Below, in pieces: positions 46,768 through 57,899 of a stretch of DNA of 64,000 bases. A program made the position numbers and the translations under genes. This stretch comes from Panagrolaimus kolymaensis (taxonomy: Eukaryota > Nematoda > Chromadorea > Rhabditida > Panagrolaimidae): positions 2,728,001 to 2,792,000 of the forward strand of contig JAJQJQ010000028.1 in NCBI GenBank assembly GCA_028622995.1, in the 5' to 3' direction. Each line of letters opens with the position of its first letter. Positions within the stretch are counted from its first letter, which is position 1. The notes below the pieces were generated by a model that saw nothing but the letters and a program-made list of their open reading frames with translations, searched no databases and was not told the DNA's origin.

Positions 46768-46940
46768 AAAAGAATAAATAATTGCTCACTCACCTTCTTG
46801 CATCGTTAATTTCCCGCTGGGTCAAACTCTTACACAATAAAAAAATTGTTTTTGAGTCACTCTTCTTATTTTTTGAGCAATCGATGAATGTGTTGTTTTT
46901 TTTTCAATATTTTATTACCTTTTTTCTTTATTGTTTTCAC
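46768..46940. repeat. Direct repeat, copy 1 (partner 47573-47740)
   Basis: AATTGCTCACTCACCTTC followed by TTGCATCGT, CTGGGTCAAACTCTTACA, GAGTCACTCTT and GCAATCGATGAA recur in the same order about 805 bases downstream. Confidence 0.7.
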
Positions 46941-47207
46941 TTTTTAAACTTAAAAACAAAGAAGTAATTATATTCTTAAAAATATTCCTCTTACAACACC
47001 CACAAACATTGTTAGTTTTTTTTTCTTTGAAAAAAAGTTTTTTCGCAAAAAAATTTCTTCAAACACAAAATCATACAGATATTTCCCGAAAGGTATGGTC
47101 AATCTTCAACTATAACCAAACTTCTTGGGAATCACTGATTAGCCAAATTATTGGTTATTTGAATATTTAAAAGCATTTAAAAAATAAGTGTCCTCTTTTT
47201 TCATAAA

Positions 47208-47535
47208 TCGAGCGAACAGCTATGAATTAAAAGTATTAGGTAATTAACAAAATAAGTGGCTTGCATAAAATCAAATTTAAACGATCTTCGAGAGAAAAAG
47301 CTTGAAATTACCTTATTTTATTTGCTGGAAAAAAAACAAAAAATAAAGGATCAAAACAATTTGCTATGTCAAGTAAAATATTGCTAAATTATTCACATAG
47401 TCTTTTAGCGGCGGTGATTTACATTTTTTTGGTATTTAAATAACAATATAATTGAGTTTTTTTTTTGCGATAAAATAGCTGTAGCAATGTCAGAAGAACT
47501 CTTGTTATTTTTTTCTCATAGAATTATTCGTTGAC
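47208..47535. repeat. Dispersed repeat, copy 2 (partner 42785-43115)
   Basis: Collinear diverged copy of 42785-43115. It abuts the second copy of the 46768/47573 repeat, so these segments may be parts of one larger element. Confidence 0.55.
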
Positions 47536-47572
47536 CTAAAACAAAAAAATGGGCATAGTTTATACTTATTTG

Positions 47573-47740
47573 GCGAAAAGAAAAAATAATTGCTCACTCA
47601 CCTTCTTGCATCGTCGATATCCCACTGGGTCAAACTCTTACAAAAAAAAATTGCTTTCGAGTCACTCTTTTGTTTTTTGTGCAATCGATGAAGGTGTCTT
47701 TTTGAATATTTTGTTGCCATTTTTTCTTTATTTTCTTTTA
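47573..47740. repeat. Direct repeat, copy 2 (partner 46768-46940)
   Basis: See 46768-46940: same motifs in the same order, spacing about 805 bases. Confidence 0.7.
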
Positions 47741-48449
47741 ATATTTAAACGAAATTCTCCCATCTTTCCTAAGACTTTATGTAATAGCTATGTTGCAATC
47801 AAAGACAATCGTGCCAATACAAATAACGCAATTTAAAGTTTAATCTGAATTTAAGGTTGCATTTTTCTTTACTGCATCCCCAGTTCAGTAAATTAATCAA
47901 TGTTTTAAAATATGAAGAAGGCAATATAAAATTTGCGTGTATGATTTAAATCCATTTACTGGTTTAAAAAATTTGAATAAATATTTATTTGAAATAGCAA
48001 GCTTTTAAAAAAATAATAAGTAAATTTTACTCACCTTTCTCATTTCCTAAAAAGTATTCTGGTTAAAAAAATTTATTTCTTCAACGAAAGCTTCTTTTAA
48101 TACATGCTTGCACTTTTAACAACCGAAAGACTTCATGATTCTTAGATTACACAAAATTCAAAGGATAATGATGACTAAATTTTTAAAAGCTGAGCAAATT
48201 GTTCATAAAAGGATAAAAAGAAAGTTTAGTGTCAAAAGAGATGGTTTACGGTTTTCAAAATTATTTTTTAAACATGATTTCTATGATACAATTAAACAAC
48301 TAAACCATTGTAAAATACTGTTTACATTTTTTCAAAGAGTTATTGTAAAACTTTGAACGTTTGAATTATATTCAAAAACTGAATGAATACTTTTATTATA
48401 AAATAAAAACATAATACAAAAACAAATTACAACAAATTTTACATTTTTT

Positions 48450-50579
48450 CTATGCTTTCTTTTTCTTTTCACTATTTGATGCAGAAAATTTGCGTCTTAA
48501 AAGGTTTAAGATTTTTTTTACAACCCAGATGAGGAAAACAGTAATCAAAGCAATTAAAGCCAAAATAGTTAAAATAACATCCAACGAATATAAAACCATA
48601 AAAGATTGATATCTTCCTTGAGTTTGCAAGGTTCCAGTATCGCCAAATTGAGCAGCAAATTCTGCATATTTTATTATTCTTTCTGAAGATTGAAATGGTT
48701 TAGCATTAACCATTTTAGAAAGCATTTGAGCATTTTTTCGATAACTATCATTACTAATAATTTCTTTTATTGCTGCTACTAAACTTTCTTTAGTTATTTC
48801 ACTTTTATCTATTTTTATTGCAGTTCCTCGTCTTTGAAGTAATAAAGAATTTCGAGTTTGATCAGCAAAAATGGGGATACATATCATTGGCACCCCTTTT
48901 GTTGCCCCTTCCATCACAGAATTCATTCCACCATGAGAAATAAAAGCCAAAAGTTTAGGATGGTCTAAAAATAAATAATGTAAATTTTTTGTTCGAAAAA
49001 GTGGGATATTTACCTAAAATATCATTTTGTGGAAGCCATTTCCCAGTGAAAACATTTTTATATCCTTTTGCAACATGATCTTCATCTTTTTCATATTTCC
49101 ATAAAAAATTGATATCAGGAAATTGAGCAAAAGCTTCCAAAAAGGCTTGCTTCATTTCGGGTTTCATCATTGAACTTTGTACAGTTGAACCAAATGAAAA
49201 TAAAATTACACCTTTTTTAGCGGAATCAAAAATATCTGTGTATTCCTAAAAAATATTTTTTATGTTTGGGTATTAAGTTTTTATGATTATTTATTTATTT
49301 ATTACTTTATCCAACGGCTTAGCTTGAATCTGGCCTAAACCTGCCATATAAATAACTTTATGAGTGATGGGTTGAGCGTAATCAACGTGCTCTTCGCTAT
49401 TAACAAAATAAAAAGCTGAATCTGCTGTGGCTTCCTAAAAAAAATATACATTTTATAAAGCTATTTATTGATTTGATGGAATAATCATAAAGTTCGTTGC
49501 GGAACCAAGCAAAAATTCGTACGAAAAAAAATCCCGCATTCATTTACGCTTTATTGAATGCAGGGAATTAATTAATTATATTACTTACATCCAAACTGAA
49601 TCCAGGATAATGAGATTTAATAACATTTTCAATATCCTTGTGAAACATAGATTTAAACACCATATTTTCAAGAAAATAAAACATAAAATTTAAAAATCTT
49701 TGATAAAAAGACATTTGATCGGTACTTTTTCCCAACATTCCTAAAAAAAAGAATAAAATTAACATATGTACATACATTTAAGTTAATCCACTTCCTATAT
49801 AGCTCACCTGGAATATAAGAAGGATGTAGCTTGATTCCAAGTGCTGTGGCACTATTAGGCGAAAGTGCACCCGCAAAAGCAGTGATGTATTTCTTTATTC
49901 CAACTTTTTTCAATACTCCATAACCGCATAATTCAAATTGTTCTGTGATAGCTAAATCAAAATTTTCTTCTTTAAGTTTATTAAAATTTTCATCATCGTG
50001 CATGATATCTAAAAAAATTGTTTTAATTTTTGAGAAAAGTTCGCAAAAAAAAAAAGAGAGCCACTTACAATCACAAAAACTTGCTCTGTCTATAGTCATT
50101 TTAACCAACATCTAAAAAAGTTGAATAATTATTTCATTGAAATTAAAAACATTTTATTAAGAAAGGTAAGTAAACCGCCTCTCTTACCATTCTCATTTCC
50201 CAAAAAGAATTTTGGTCAAAAAGATTAATTTCCATTGAAAAATCCGGCAAAAAATTGTGATTTCGAGGTAAAATATAATATCGAATTGAGGGATTTTTAG
50301 TTCCAACGAAGGTAACATTTTCATTTATAACAGGTTGATATACGACCTAAAACATAATTTTTTAAATATTTTTTAAAACTATTCTGCCAAAATGGAAAAA
50401 TAAACTAAACTTACCACTTCATGACCTGCAGCAGCAAGGGTATCAGCAATTTTTCCCATAAAATTTACATGACTTATACCAAATTTTGGGTTATAAAATA
50501 AAATTTTATAACTATCCACTAAACAGAAAAGAGTAGAAGAAAAAAATAAAGATAAAAATGATGCAACGAAAATCTTCAT
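48450..50579 (-). CDS. UDP-glucuronosyltransferase
   Basis: Eight exons: 50579-50415, 50346-50188, 50111-50069, 50008-49808, 49740-49589, 49434-49306, 49245-49014 and 48964-48450; 1596 nt, 531 residues. Transfers sugar from UDP-glucuronate or UDP-glucose to small lipophilic molecules in the ER lumen (detoxification). Signal peptide MKIFVASFLSLFFSSTLF. Acceptor half: NFDLAITEQFELCGYGVLKK. Donor half: GVILFSFGSTVQSSMMK, WLPQNDIL, HPKLLAFISHGGMNSVMEG, GVPMICIPIFADQTRN, i.e. a complete UGT signature. C-terminal TM (LTILALIALITVFLIWVV) and a lysine-rich tail ending KKKKA, which meets the dilysine ER-retrieval rule. Start at 50579 is the ATG directly before the leader. Confidence 0.92.
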
Positions 50580-51233
50580 CTTTGACACACAAAGTAAAGT
50601 GACTACGCTTATTGAATTTCGTGCGACAAACAAAAAATGATCAAAATAAACTTTTTTATATACTTTCATTTTTGTTTGCTTAAAACATAACCATAGCACA
50701 TTATTTTTGTGTTCCATGTATGCACTTATTTGAGACATGGACCCTTTTTTTGAAGAACTCACAAACTAAACGTGCGAATCACAAAAATAAAGTCTTAGCG
50801 AACCTATAATCTTTGTTTTGTTGCCTTTAAAATTTATTTCACAACTTTTTATTTTGTGATCGATTAATGATAGAAATAAAGAAAAGTATAATTATATTTT
50901 GTATGTTTTTGATATTTATGTATGTTACTTTTTAGTGTTTCAAAATTTGTTTAAGAAAAATTTCTTTTTTTAACTCAATTCCTTTTTTTAGAGGCCAGAA
51001 TTATGTCTAAATGGAAGCATTGAGTTGATCAACGAAGATAGTTTGAAGTTTATTTAGAATATTGTTGTTGTTGAGAAATTTTAATATTTATTAACTTGCA
51101 AGCAAATAATGACAAATGTTATAAAATTAGGGATAAGAAAAAAAATAGGTCAAAGGCTTAAAAAAATAATTTAAAAAATAGCAGTAAAAAAGTGTGATTA
51201 TGATAGCAAAAATTCCTTAAACATTCAAAAAAT
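50580..51233. other. Intergenic, nothing recognised
   Basis: AT-rich; holds the promoter of the glucuronosyltransferase and the 3' flank of the ubiquitin-fusion gene. Confidence 0.5.
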
Positions 51234-52631
51234 TTAATTTGTTGGAAAGCAACAAATTCCGTATGGGCGAATATTGGCTCCATCAGGAACGATCCAATAT
51301 TCGCCAATCTTATCATCTTTTGGTTTAACAACCACGATATGTTTTGGATCAACACGTACTTGAAAAATTAATCGATATGGTTTTTTCTAAAAATTTATAT
51401 ACTTTATTTTATTTTTACAAAAATTTAAAAATATATTTTCTTACTTCATACATATAATTTTCGCCATATACAAATGCGGTTTGGGGATCAGGAGTGCAAT
51501 AAATTCCTTTACCAAATCTAAAAGGAAAAAATAAATGGCAAAATTTTGTGAATCAAAAATATTTAAAAACATACGCAAATCGTTTACATTTTTGTAAATC
51601 AAATCCTTGTTTGATTATATCTAAAGCGTTTGATTCTTTAGTACCATGATAAGCAACAGGCCATTCGCCTGATGCTTCATTCCCACTTGAACCCAACCAT
51701 TTATCATCGAAATATTGGCCAAGGACTTTAATGGCATATCTTGTAGAACCAATGGGACGAGTATAAATTTTTCCCCCTCGATGAAAAACTTTTCCATCAT
51801 CCTGAAAACAAAAATATTTTCATTCTCACGAAAAAAAAGAAAAAGGAAAAAAAGATTCATACTTGAATTTTGGAGAAATCATAATTAAATGGTGGATCAA
51901 AAAGGCCATTATCAATTCGATAAATCACGCAACCTCCACCTCTAAGTCGCAAAACCAAATGAAACGTAGATTCCTTTCGAATTTTATAATCTGAAAGGGT
52001 TTGACCATCTTCCAATTGCTTTCCCTAGAAAATAATATAAAAATTTAAAAATCTTTTTGTATGGGATATTGTAATTGGAATAAACATACTGCGAAGATTA
52101 ATCGTTGTTGATCAATTGGAATGCCTCCAATCTTTTGGATTCGAGTTTTAAAAATTTCGATTGTGTCATTTGGTTGACAATGAATTTTAAGACATTTTCC
52201 GGTTAACGTCATAACACTGAAATAATAAATATACGCTTTTCACAATGATACCTTTTGAAGTTTCTTCACTTTAATGCGATAATTAAAAGTGATAACAAAA
52301 TTACTTACAAAATCACCATACTATTTGAAAGTGTCATTTTGTCCATTTTTTCTTCAACATCATCTTTGCTTAAATCATTCGAATCAACAATTGGTGGTTG
52401 AACAACAGCTTGAGATGACCGAATTCTTTGACTGCTAAATTCAAAAATATTTTGAACTGTAAGCTTGGAAGGTTCATGAGTGATTCCAGCTTTTTTTAAA
52501 TCTTTCTAAAATTAGAAAATTTAAAAAAAAACTAGGAAAAGTAATTTTTTTTTTACTTTGGTATAAACCACTTTCACTCCAGCAATTGAGTTGATAGCAT
52601 TTTTCAAACCTTCTTCAAGTAAAGGGTTCAT
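51234..52631 (-). CDS. Ubiquitin embedded before an ADP-ribosyltransferase-like domain
   Basis: Seven exons: 52631-52557, 52505-52309, 52216-52090, 52024-51863, 51801-51575, 51517-51445 and 51386-51234; 1014 nt, 337 residues. Residues 1-87 are unfamiliar. Residues 88-163 align with ubiquitin with no gap: [60 protein letters not shown]. The L8/I44/V70 patch, K11, K27, K48 and K63 are kept; K6 and K29 are changed. After LRLRGG comes a domain with [18 protein letters not shown] (His239) and [17 protein letters not shown] (Tyr269), then EYWIVPDG and IRPYGIC, resembling PARP-type ART cores (H-Y part of the triad). An AG 1 base before the ATG (TTTCAG|AATG) looks like a trans-splice acceptor. It could be cleaved by deubiquitinases after GG, or keep ubiquitin as a targeting module. 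Confidence 0.85.
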
Positions 52632-53095
52632 TCTGAAATCATATTTATTTATTAAATGAAATTTTATTTTTGTAATAAAAAATTTAAGAGAAAGCGCGAT
52701 GATTTGGAAGAGAAGAAGAAAAAATAAATGGCGAAAAACGTTTTAAAAAGCCCAGTGTAACAAAAGAAAAGAAGAATATCGATCGAATTTTGTATCGAAG
52801 CTGTAAAGCAAAAAAAAGAAAAAAACTGTTGCGTGGCACGAACCAAAAAAATAAAAATAAACGAAAAAAATCAAATAGAAAATTCACAAGTTTTGAAACT
52901 GACGGAAATAAATTTTTAATAAAACCAATAAACAAAACTTAGGTGAATAAACTAAATGAAAGCAATCACAATGTCATGTTTTTCGCATTTATTTATTTTA
53001 AAATCCTTTATCTTATTTTTTGTCGATTTGTGCGAGTGGAAGCTAAAGGTCGGAGAAATAACCTTTAACGACGGCGATGCATTTATTAGTCTTTA
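52632..53095. other. Intergenic, nothing recognised
   Basis: AT-rich flank of the hAT-type element; open frames here are poly-Phe/Lys artefacts. Confidence 0.5.
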
Positions 53096-53103
53096 CCTAA
53101 CAC

Positions 53104-53596
53104 CAGCGCTGGCGGTTTTCGGTTTTTCGGTTCGGTTTTCGGTGCATTTTCGGTTCGGTTTTCGGTGCATTTTCGGTTCGGTTTTCGGTGAACCGAACCG
53201 AAAATCGAAAACCGAAGAATCCCGGTTTTCGGTTCAAACCGATAAACCGAAAACCGAGAAACTTCGGTTTCGGTTCGGTGCACCGATTCGAACCGAAAAA
53301 ACCGAATTCGTTTTTCATAGAAAAATGTATCTAGTTGTAATCCAAAGTGTTGGCAAACATGCTAATAATGCATAAAAAGGCATTATTTAAGCAATACCTA
53401 ATATTTTATCCCAAAAAATAACGATTTTGAATTTCAAACCGAACCGAAAACCGAAAAATTTTATAAACCGAAAAACCGAAAATCGAGGATTTCGGTTTTC
53501 GATTTAAACCGAAAAACCGAAAACCGATAAGCTTCGGTTTCGGTTCGGTTAACCGAAACCGAAAACCGAAGGATTTCGGTAAACCGCCAGCGCTGC
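53104..53596. mobile_element. hAT-type non-autonomous element (MITE), 493 bases
   Basis: Terminal inverted repeats CAGCGCTGGCGGTTTTCGGT at the left and its complement ending GCCAGCGCTG at the right. The 8-base sequence CCTAACAC flanks both sides (53096-53103 and 53597-53604): a perfect target-site duplication. An 8-bp duplication and a CAGNG-type terminus are hallmarks of the hAT superfamily. The interior is mostly degenerate AACCGAAAA-type short repeats in both orientations, around a unique core at about 53310-53430. It has no transposase, so it must have been moved in trans. Confidence 0.88.
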
Positions 53597-53604
53597 CTAA
53601 CACC

Positions 53605-55088
53605 ATCCTCTCTTTTCTACTAACATAAGAGCCCTTTCATTTTTACCAAAAATTGGATTTTAAGGGAGGTTTTTTATCATGAAAAACGAGGCAAGGATGC
53701 AATGTCACAAAAAAATATACATCTCTTTTTAAGACAAAAAATTGATTAAACCAGACTCAATCTAAAAAAATGTTGAAACTGAAATAAAATTATTAAGAGG
53801 GGCGAACTATCTTTGCATCGTATCCTTGATAAGTTACACAGCTCCTCTCGCCTGCCAAATTTTTAAACGATAAGAAAATATTTAGGTCAAAGCAACAAAA
53901 AAGGCAAATGGCGCCGAATAATAAAAAAGGATGGTGTAAAACATTTTTGTTTTTTGCCAACCAAAAAAATAACATAAGAAACCGCGCGTTTTTTTTTTGC
54001 CTTTGTTTACGATACACTTTTTTAAAGTATTGGTTGCTCTGTTAATGAGATGAGACTAGGCTTCTTCCATCGCCCATTCCAGCCTTTTAGATCAGTGAGC
54101 CGAACATTTTCAAAAAAAAAGAATTTAAATCAAAGGGGAATATGGCAAAAAAAAAATTTTTGGAGGGCTTGAAAAGGCCGACCGCAAACAAGACTGATCG
54201 TGCTGACAAAAGTTGACCCGCAGAAGAGGCATGGTTGAAACATTAAAGTTTTTAAAAAATTTTTGCTTCTTTTCTTTTGGGAAAGAAATTTCCTGTGTTG
54301 AGCGACAAACCACTCGGTTCATATCCATAGAAAGGGAAAATTATTTTTTTGGTGATGTTTTTTTCAAACGATTAAAAGTGCCGATGATCGGCATTTTCGG
54401 CATCTTTGATATATTCTAATTTTAGATACAGACATGCTTCGGATTGTAAAAAAAGATTTTGGTGTTTTTAAAGGTTGCTTCTTTTTTTCTTTTTCTAACA
54501 TCTGTCTTTCTATAGCATTTGAAAAAAAGTTACAAAAAAATATGAAAAAAGCGTCCTCAGATGGTAGTGCATAGACTTCGAATAATCACTATCTTTCAGA
54601 TCTTGGTGATAATCTTATTCCTCACTGGACTTTTAATGTTGAACACAATGGAATCGAACCTTTCATTCTTGTGTGCAACAGTCAACTGCGCTACCAACTG
54701 CGCCAAATTTGCTGTTGTTTTTTTGCTACGAAATTTTAATATAAAAAACAATTTTTTATTTTTGTTTTTATTTTTTTCGATCACGGAAAGACCTTGTTGC
54801 AGTGTTTGATTATTATTTTTTTATTGTTGCTTTTAATTATGAGTTTTCAGAAAATTTTCACCTTTTATTTTGTTTGTCACAAACTTTTGTTTTTATTTTT
54901 AGTAACATTTATTAGCTTATTAAATTATTTTCAGCGGTTAGGTACATTACTTAAATAAAAACACCTGTATTCTAAAGTATTTTAAATTTAGTAAGTACAA
55001 AACTTTTTTGCATAAACAACAAAGGCAAAGATTAGATAGAATTATAATGAAGAAAAAATTCTATATAAAAAACAAGAATGCATTTAAA
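53605..55088. other. Intergenic containing a tRNA-like relic
   Basis: No protein gene supported. Holds the tRNA-like segment at 54640-54712. Confidence 0.5.
54640..54712 (-). tRNA. tRNA-like relic with intact Pol III A and B boxes
   Basis: On the minus strand TGGCGCAGTTGG (54705-54694) is a perfect A box / D arm with GCGC...GCGC pairing, and GGTTCGATTCC (54660-54650) is a perfect B box / T loop. Acceptor-stem halves (GCAAATT and GTGTTCA) do not pair, and the anticodon stem is poor, so it is not a working tRNA. It is either a decayed tRNA gene or the head of a tRNA-derived SINE. Confidence 0.45.
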
Positions 55089-56254
55089 TCAAACAACAAC
55101 GCGGCTGTGATTGGTTGTCGTGGCTTGGGATATAATTGAAACTTTGCTAGTAATAATGAGTGGTTGACAATATAAAATTCGTTTGGCATTAATAAATGCA
55201 TTCAAAATAGCTTGTCGATATGGTTTTACTCCAATAATAACCGTGGCAGCATTTCCACAAGAATGGAGCCCAAAAAATTGAAAAAGCCAATGTGATAATT
55301 CTGAAAAAATAAAAATGTCAAAGTTAATCAGTTTTATGATTTCAATGTTTGAATCGAAAAAATAAATAAATTTTTAAGGTTTTTAAGTTATTTAAATTTA
55401 TTGCGAGTAAAAAATTGCTTACCTTCAAAATTGCTAAGGTTAAAAACAACTCCAATAATTAAAACAATTGCAGGTATAACCAAAAAAATGCCAGGTACAG
55501 CCATTTGTAAAAGTAAAACCTTTAAAAATTGTTTTCGAGCTTTCAGCGAATTTTTTGACAAAGAACTTTTTAATTCTGCTAGAGTTTTATAAATTCTAAT
55601 TGCCAAAATAATTGCAAATAAATATAAAAAAATAATTTGAAAAAGTATACATACTAAATAAATTAAGCCTTTGTAATTCAATATATTCATTACGCATGAA
55701 CCTTCAAAATATAAATCATATGCATATGGAGCTTTTTGTTCTAAATATTTTCGACCTTCTTCCCAATCAACATTCCATACCCAAGCCCCGATGCTTGGTA
55801 ACGGGTAAATTATCATAGAAATAAACATGGCAAAAAGGGTTTTTGGTTTATGAAAAAATTGAGCATTTCCAGTTATGGAATAATATTGATAAACAAATCC
55901 ATAAAAAACACACATGCCACCAATTGCAAAACTAATATGCATAAAAGCCCATTGAAACGTTGCACCCCAAAACCATCCTGCATATTTCAATAAACCCGCT
56001 GAACAAACAAGAGGCAAAGGAAAAAAAGTGTATAAACCAAAAATAGAAGAGGTATGTAAATCCGTGAAAAGAGCACCAATAATGGTCATTAAAATAAAAT
56101 ATTTATATGCACCCATCGCTTTTGTGGAATAGTTTAATATTAAAAACACTGCTAAAAAGTTGATTGAAATATTTAATACTGTGTTAAAATACAATCGATT
56201 TCCATATTCTTCCACATCTTTCATAGTATAATTTTTAGGGTAATTTTCTTCCAT
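55089..56254 (-). CDS. Serpentine chemoreceptor, Str/Srh-type GPCR
   Basis: Exons 56254-55423 and 55300-55089; 1044 nt, 347 residues, intact. Extracellular N-terminus with NYT sequon, TM1 FNTVLNISINFLAVFLIL, loop with MGAYKYFIL typical of Srh-like receptors, later TM segments (LIYLVCILFQIIFLYLFAI; MAVPGIFLVIPAIVLIIGVVF), and in exon 2 GLHSCGNAATVIIGVKPYRQ: the PYR box after TM7. Probably a ciliary chemosensory receptor. It is more complete than the receptors at 28740 and 31917, and related in layout to the one at 19201, which lacks the intron. Confidence 0.8.
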
Positions 56255-57899
56255 TCAAAAAATAAGTTAAAATAACGATAATAAGAAAAGTTAAAAGAAA
56301 GTCGTGAATGAAAAAACTTTTTTTTGGCATTTTTTAAATACACCTGTCTCCTCTCCTTTACTATTTTACATTGTAATTACTTTTAAGTTCAATTTTTTGT
56401 AAGTGTGAGTAGGAGGTGAAGGATAAAAATTTTAAAGGAAAAATTTACCAAAAAAAATAACAAACATTCAAAACATCTGTTGTTTTTTTAGCGTGGTTTT
56501 CGTTCTTTGGAGTAATTTTCTATTGTAAATAATTAATTTACTTTTTGATGCCGTTTTTTTAACTTTTGTTTTGAGTATCGATTTTTTGATTAATGCTTCA
56601 TAAATTTAAGAAAGAAACAAATAAAAGTTCAGGATTTTCGAAGTGAATAGAAATTTAAAAAAATGTATTCCATTTAAAAGTTTATAAACAAATACACAAA
56701 ATCCACGTGTTTCAGTTCGTTTTTTTCGTCATCATTCTTACCTCATAATTTTATTTTTTTATTACCACATAAATACAAAAAAATTGTTTAAAGCAACAAA
56801 AAAAATTTTTGTACAAAAAATGAATTAAAACGATTTTTTAATTAATGTGCGTGTGAGTTTGTATTTTTTATTTCATTATCACAAGGTTCATAGTATGCCT
56901 AGCCTGAAGACGGCTAATGACGCTTGTATAATAGTATTAATAAATTTATGGCTGAACCCATTCCTTTTAAAAGCTAGCATAAAATGGATAAAAGCATGTT
57001 TCTTTATATTTATTCCAAAATTTTTATTAAAAAAAATAAATTTCTAGAAAAAGTTACGCTCTCTTGGTCTGATAAAATCTGAACACCTTAACGTTGGTTC
57101 TTGAGCAAATGACCACCTTTTAGTTTTCATTGAACTATGATGCTTTTCCAAAAGAAATCTATCATAAAATAATTACAACCTTTTCTGCTTTTATTAAAAT
57201 TTTCTTGGAATCTTGGAAGCAATTTTTTTTAAAAGCAGCTGATTGTAAAAATGCATATTTCAAACCCAATCCTTCCCATCTTTTTTTTTATTATAAATTT
57301 ATAATCCTCGTGAAGGGTATGTTTTACCAAACTCATCTGCTACAATGTCGTATGTATTTTTGAGAGAAAGTAATTCAATTTCTTTCTCTCTTTTTTTTAG
57401 GTTAAGTGTGTTTTTAAACAAAATGAATATTTATTTAAATAAATTAAATTATAGCTAGTTGCAGATTTTTAACCCTTAAAAATTTATTTAGTTTTGTTTT
57501 ACATTTTTTTCTTTTATTATTATGGGCTTTTTGTGTTTTTTTTATTTTGCGTTGGTTTTTACAGGAAATCATTAGCTTCCAAAAAAAATTATAACTTTGA
57601 ATATAAAAAAAAGTTTTAAATAAAAAAAGTTATCTTCATAGAAGTTTTATAATTACATGCTTTAGCCACAAACAAAGCTCTAATATTAAACTTTTTTCCC
57701 ATTACTTTAGTTCTTTCAAACGTGAAAGCATTAAAATAATTAGCTGTTGTAAAAATAATTTTTATGGCTTTTTTCTTTAAGAAATTTTTTTTAAGATTTT
57801 GTGAAAATGGAAATAATCATCATGAAAGATTTGAACACTTTTTAGCGGCTTACAATTTAATATTATTCTTATTTTTATAAATAAATTAATAAAATTATT
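56255..57899. other. Intergenic, nothing recognised
   Basis: 1.6 kb AT-rich; short open frames at 56847-57363 have no recognisable features. Confidence 0.5.

Larger units (their letters stand above)
45928..48449. other. Intergenic with repeats
   Basis: 2.5 kb without a supported gene. Holds the repeat copies at 46768-46940, 47208-47535 and 47573-47740. A GC-richer patch near 46290-46390 (CCGCGGGTTCCGGCCC at about 46362) has no assignable function. Confidence 0.5.

Noticed and set aside
53097..53375. Several long open frames with repeated Arg/Lys/Glu-Pro patterns on both strands
   Set aside because: They are by-products of the AACCGAAA-type repeats inside the hAT-type element.
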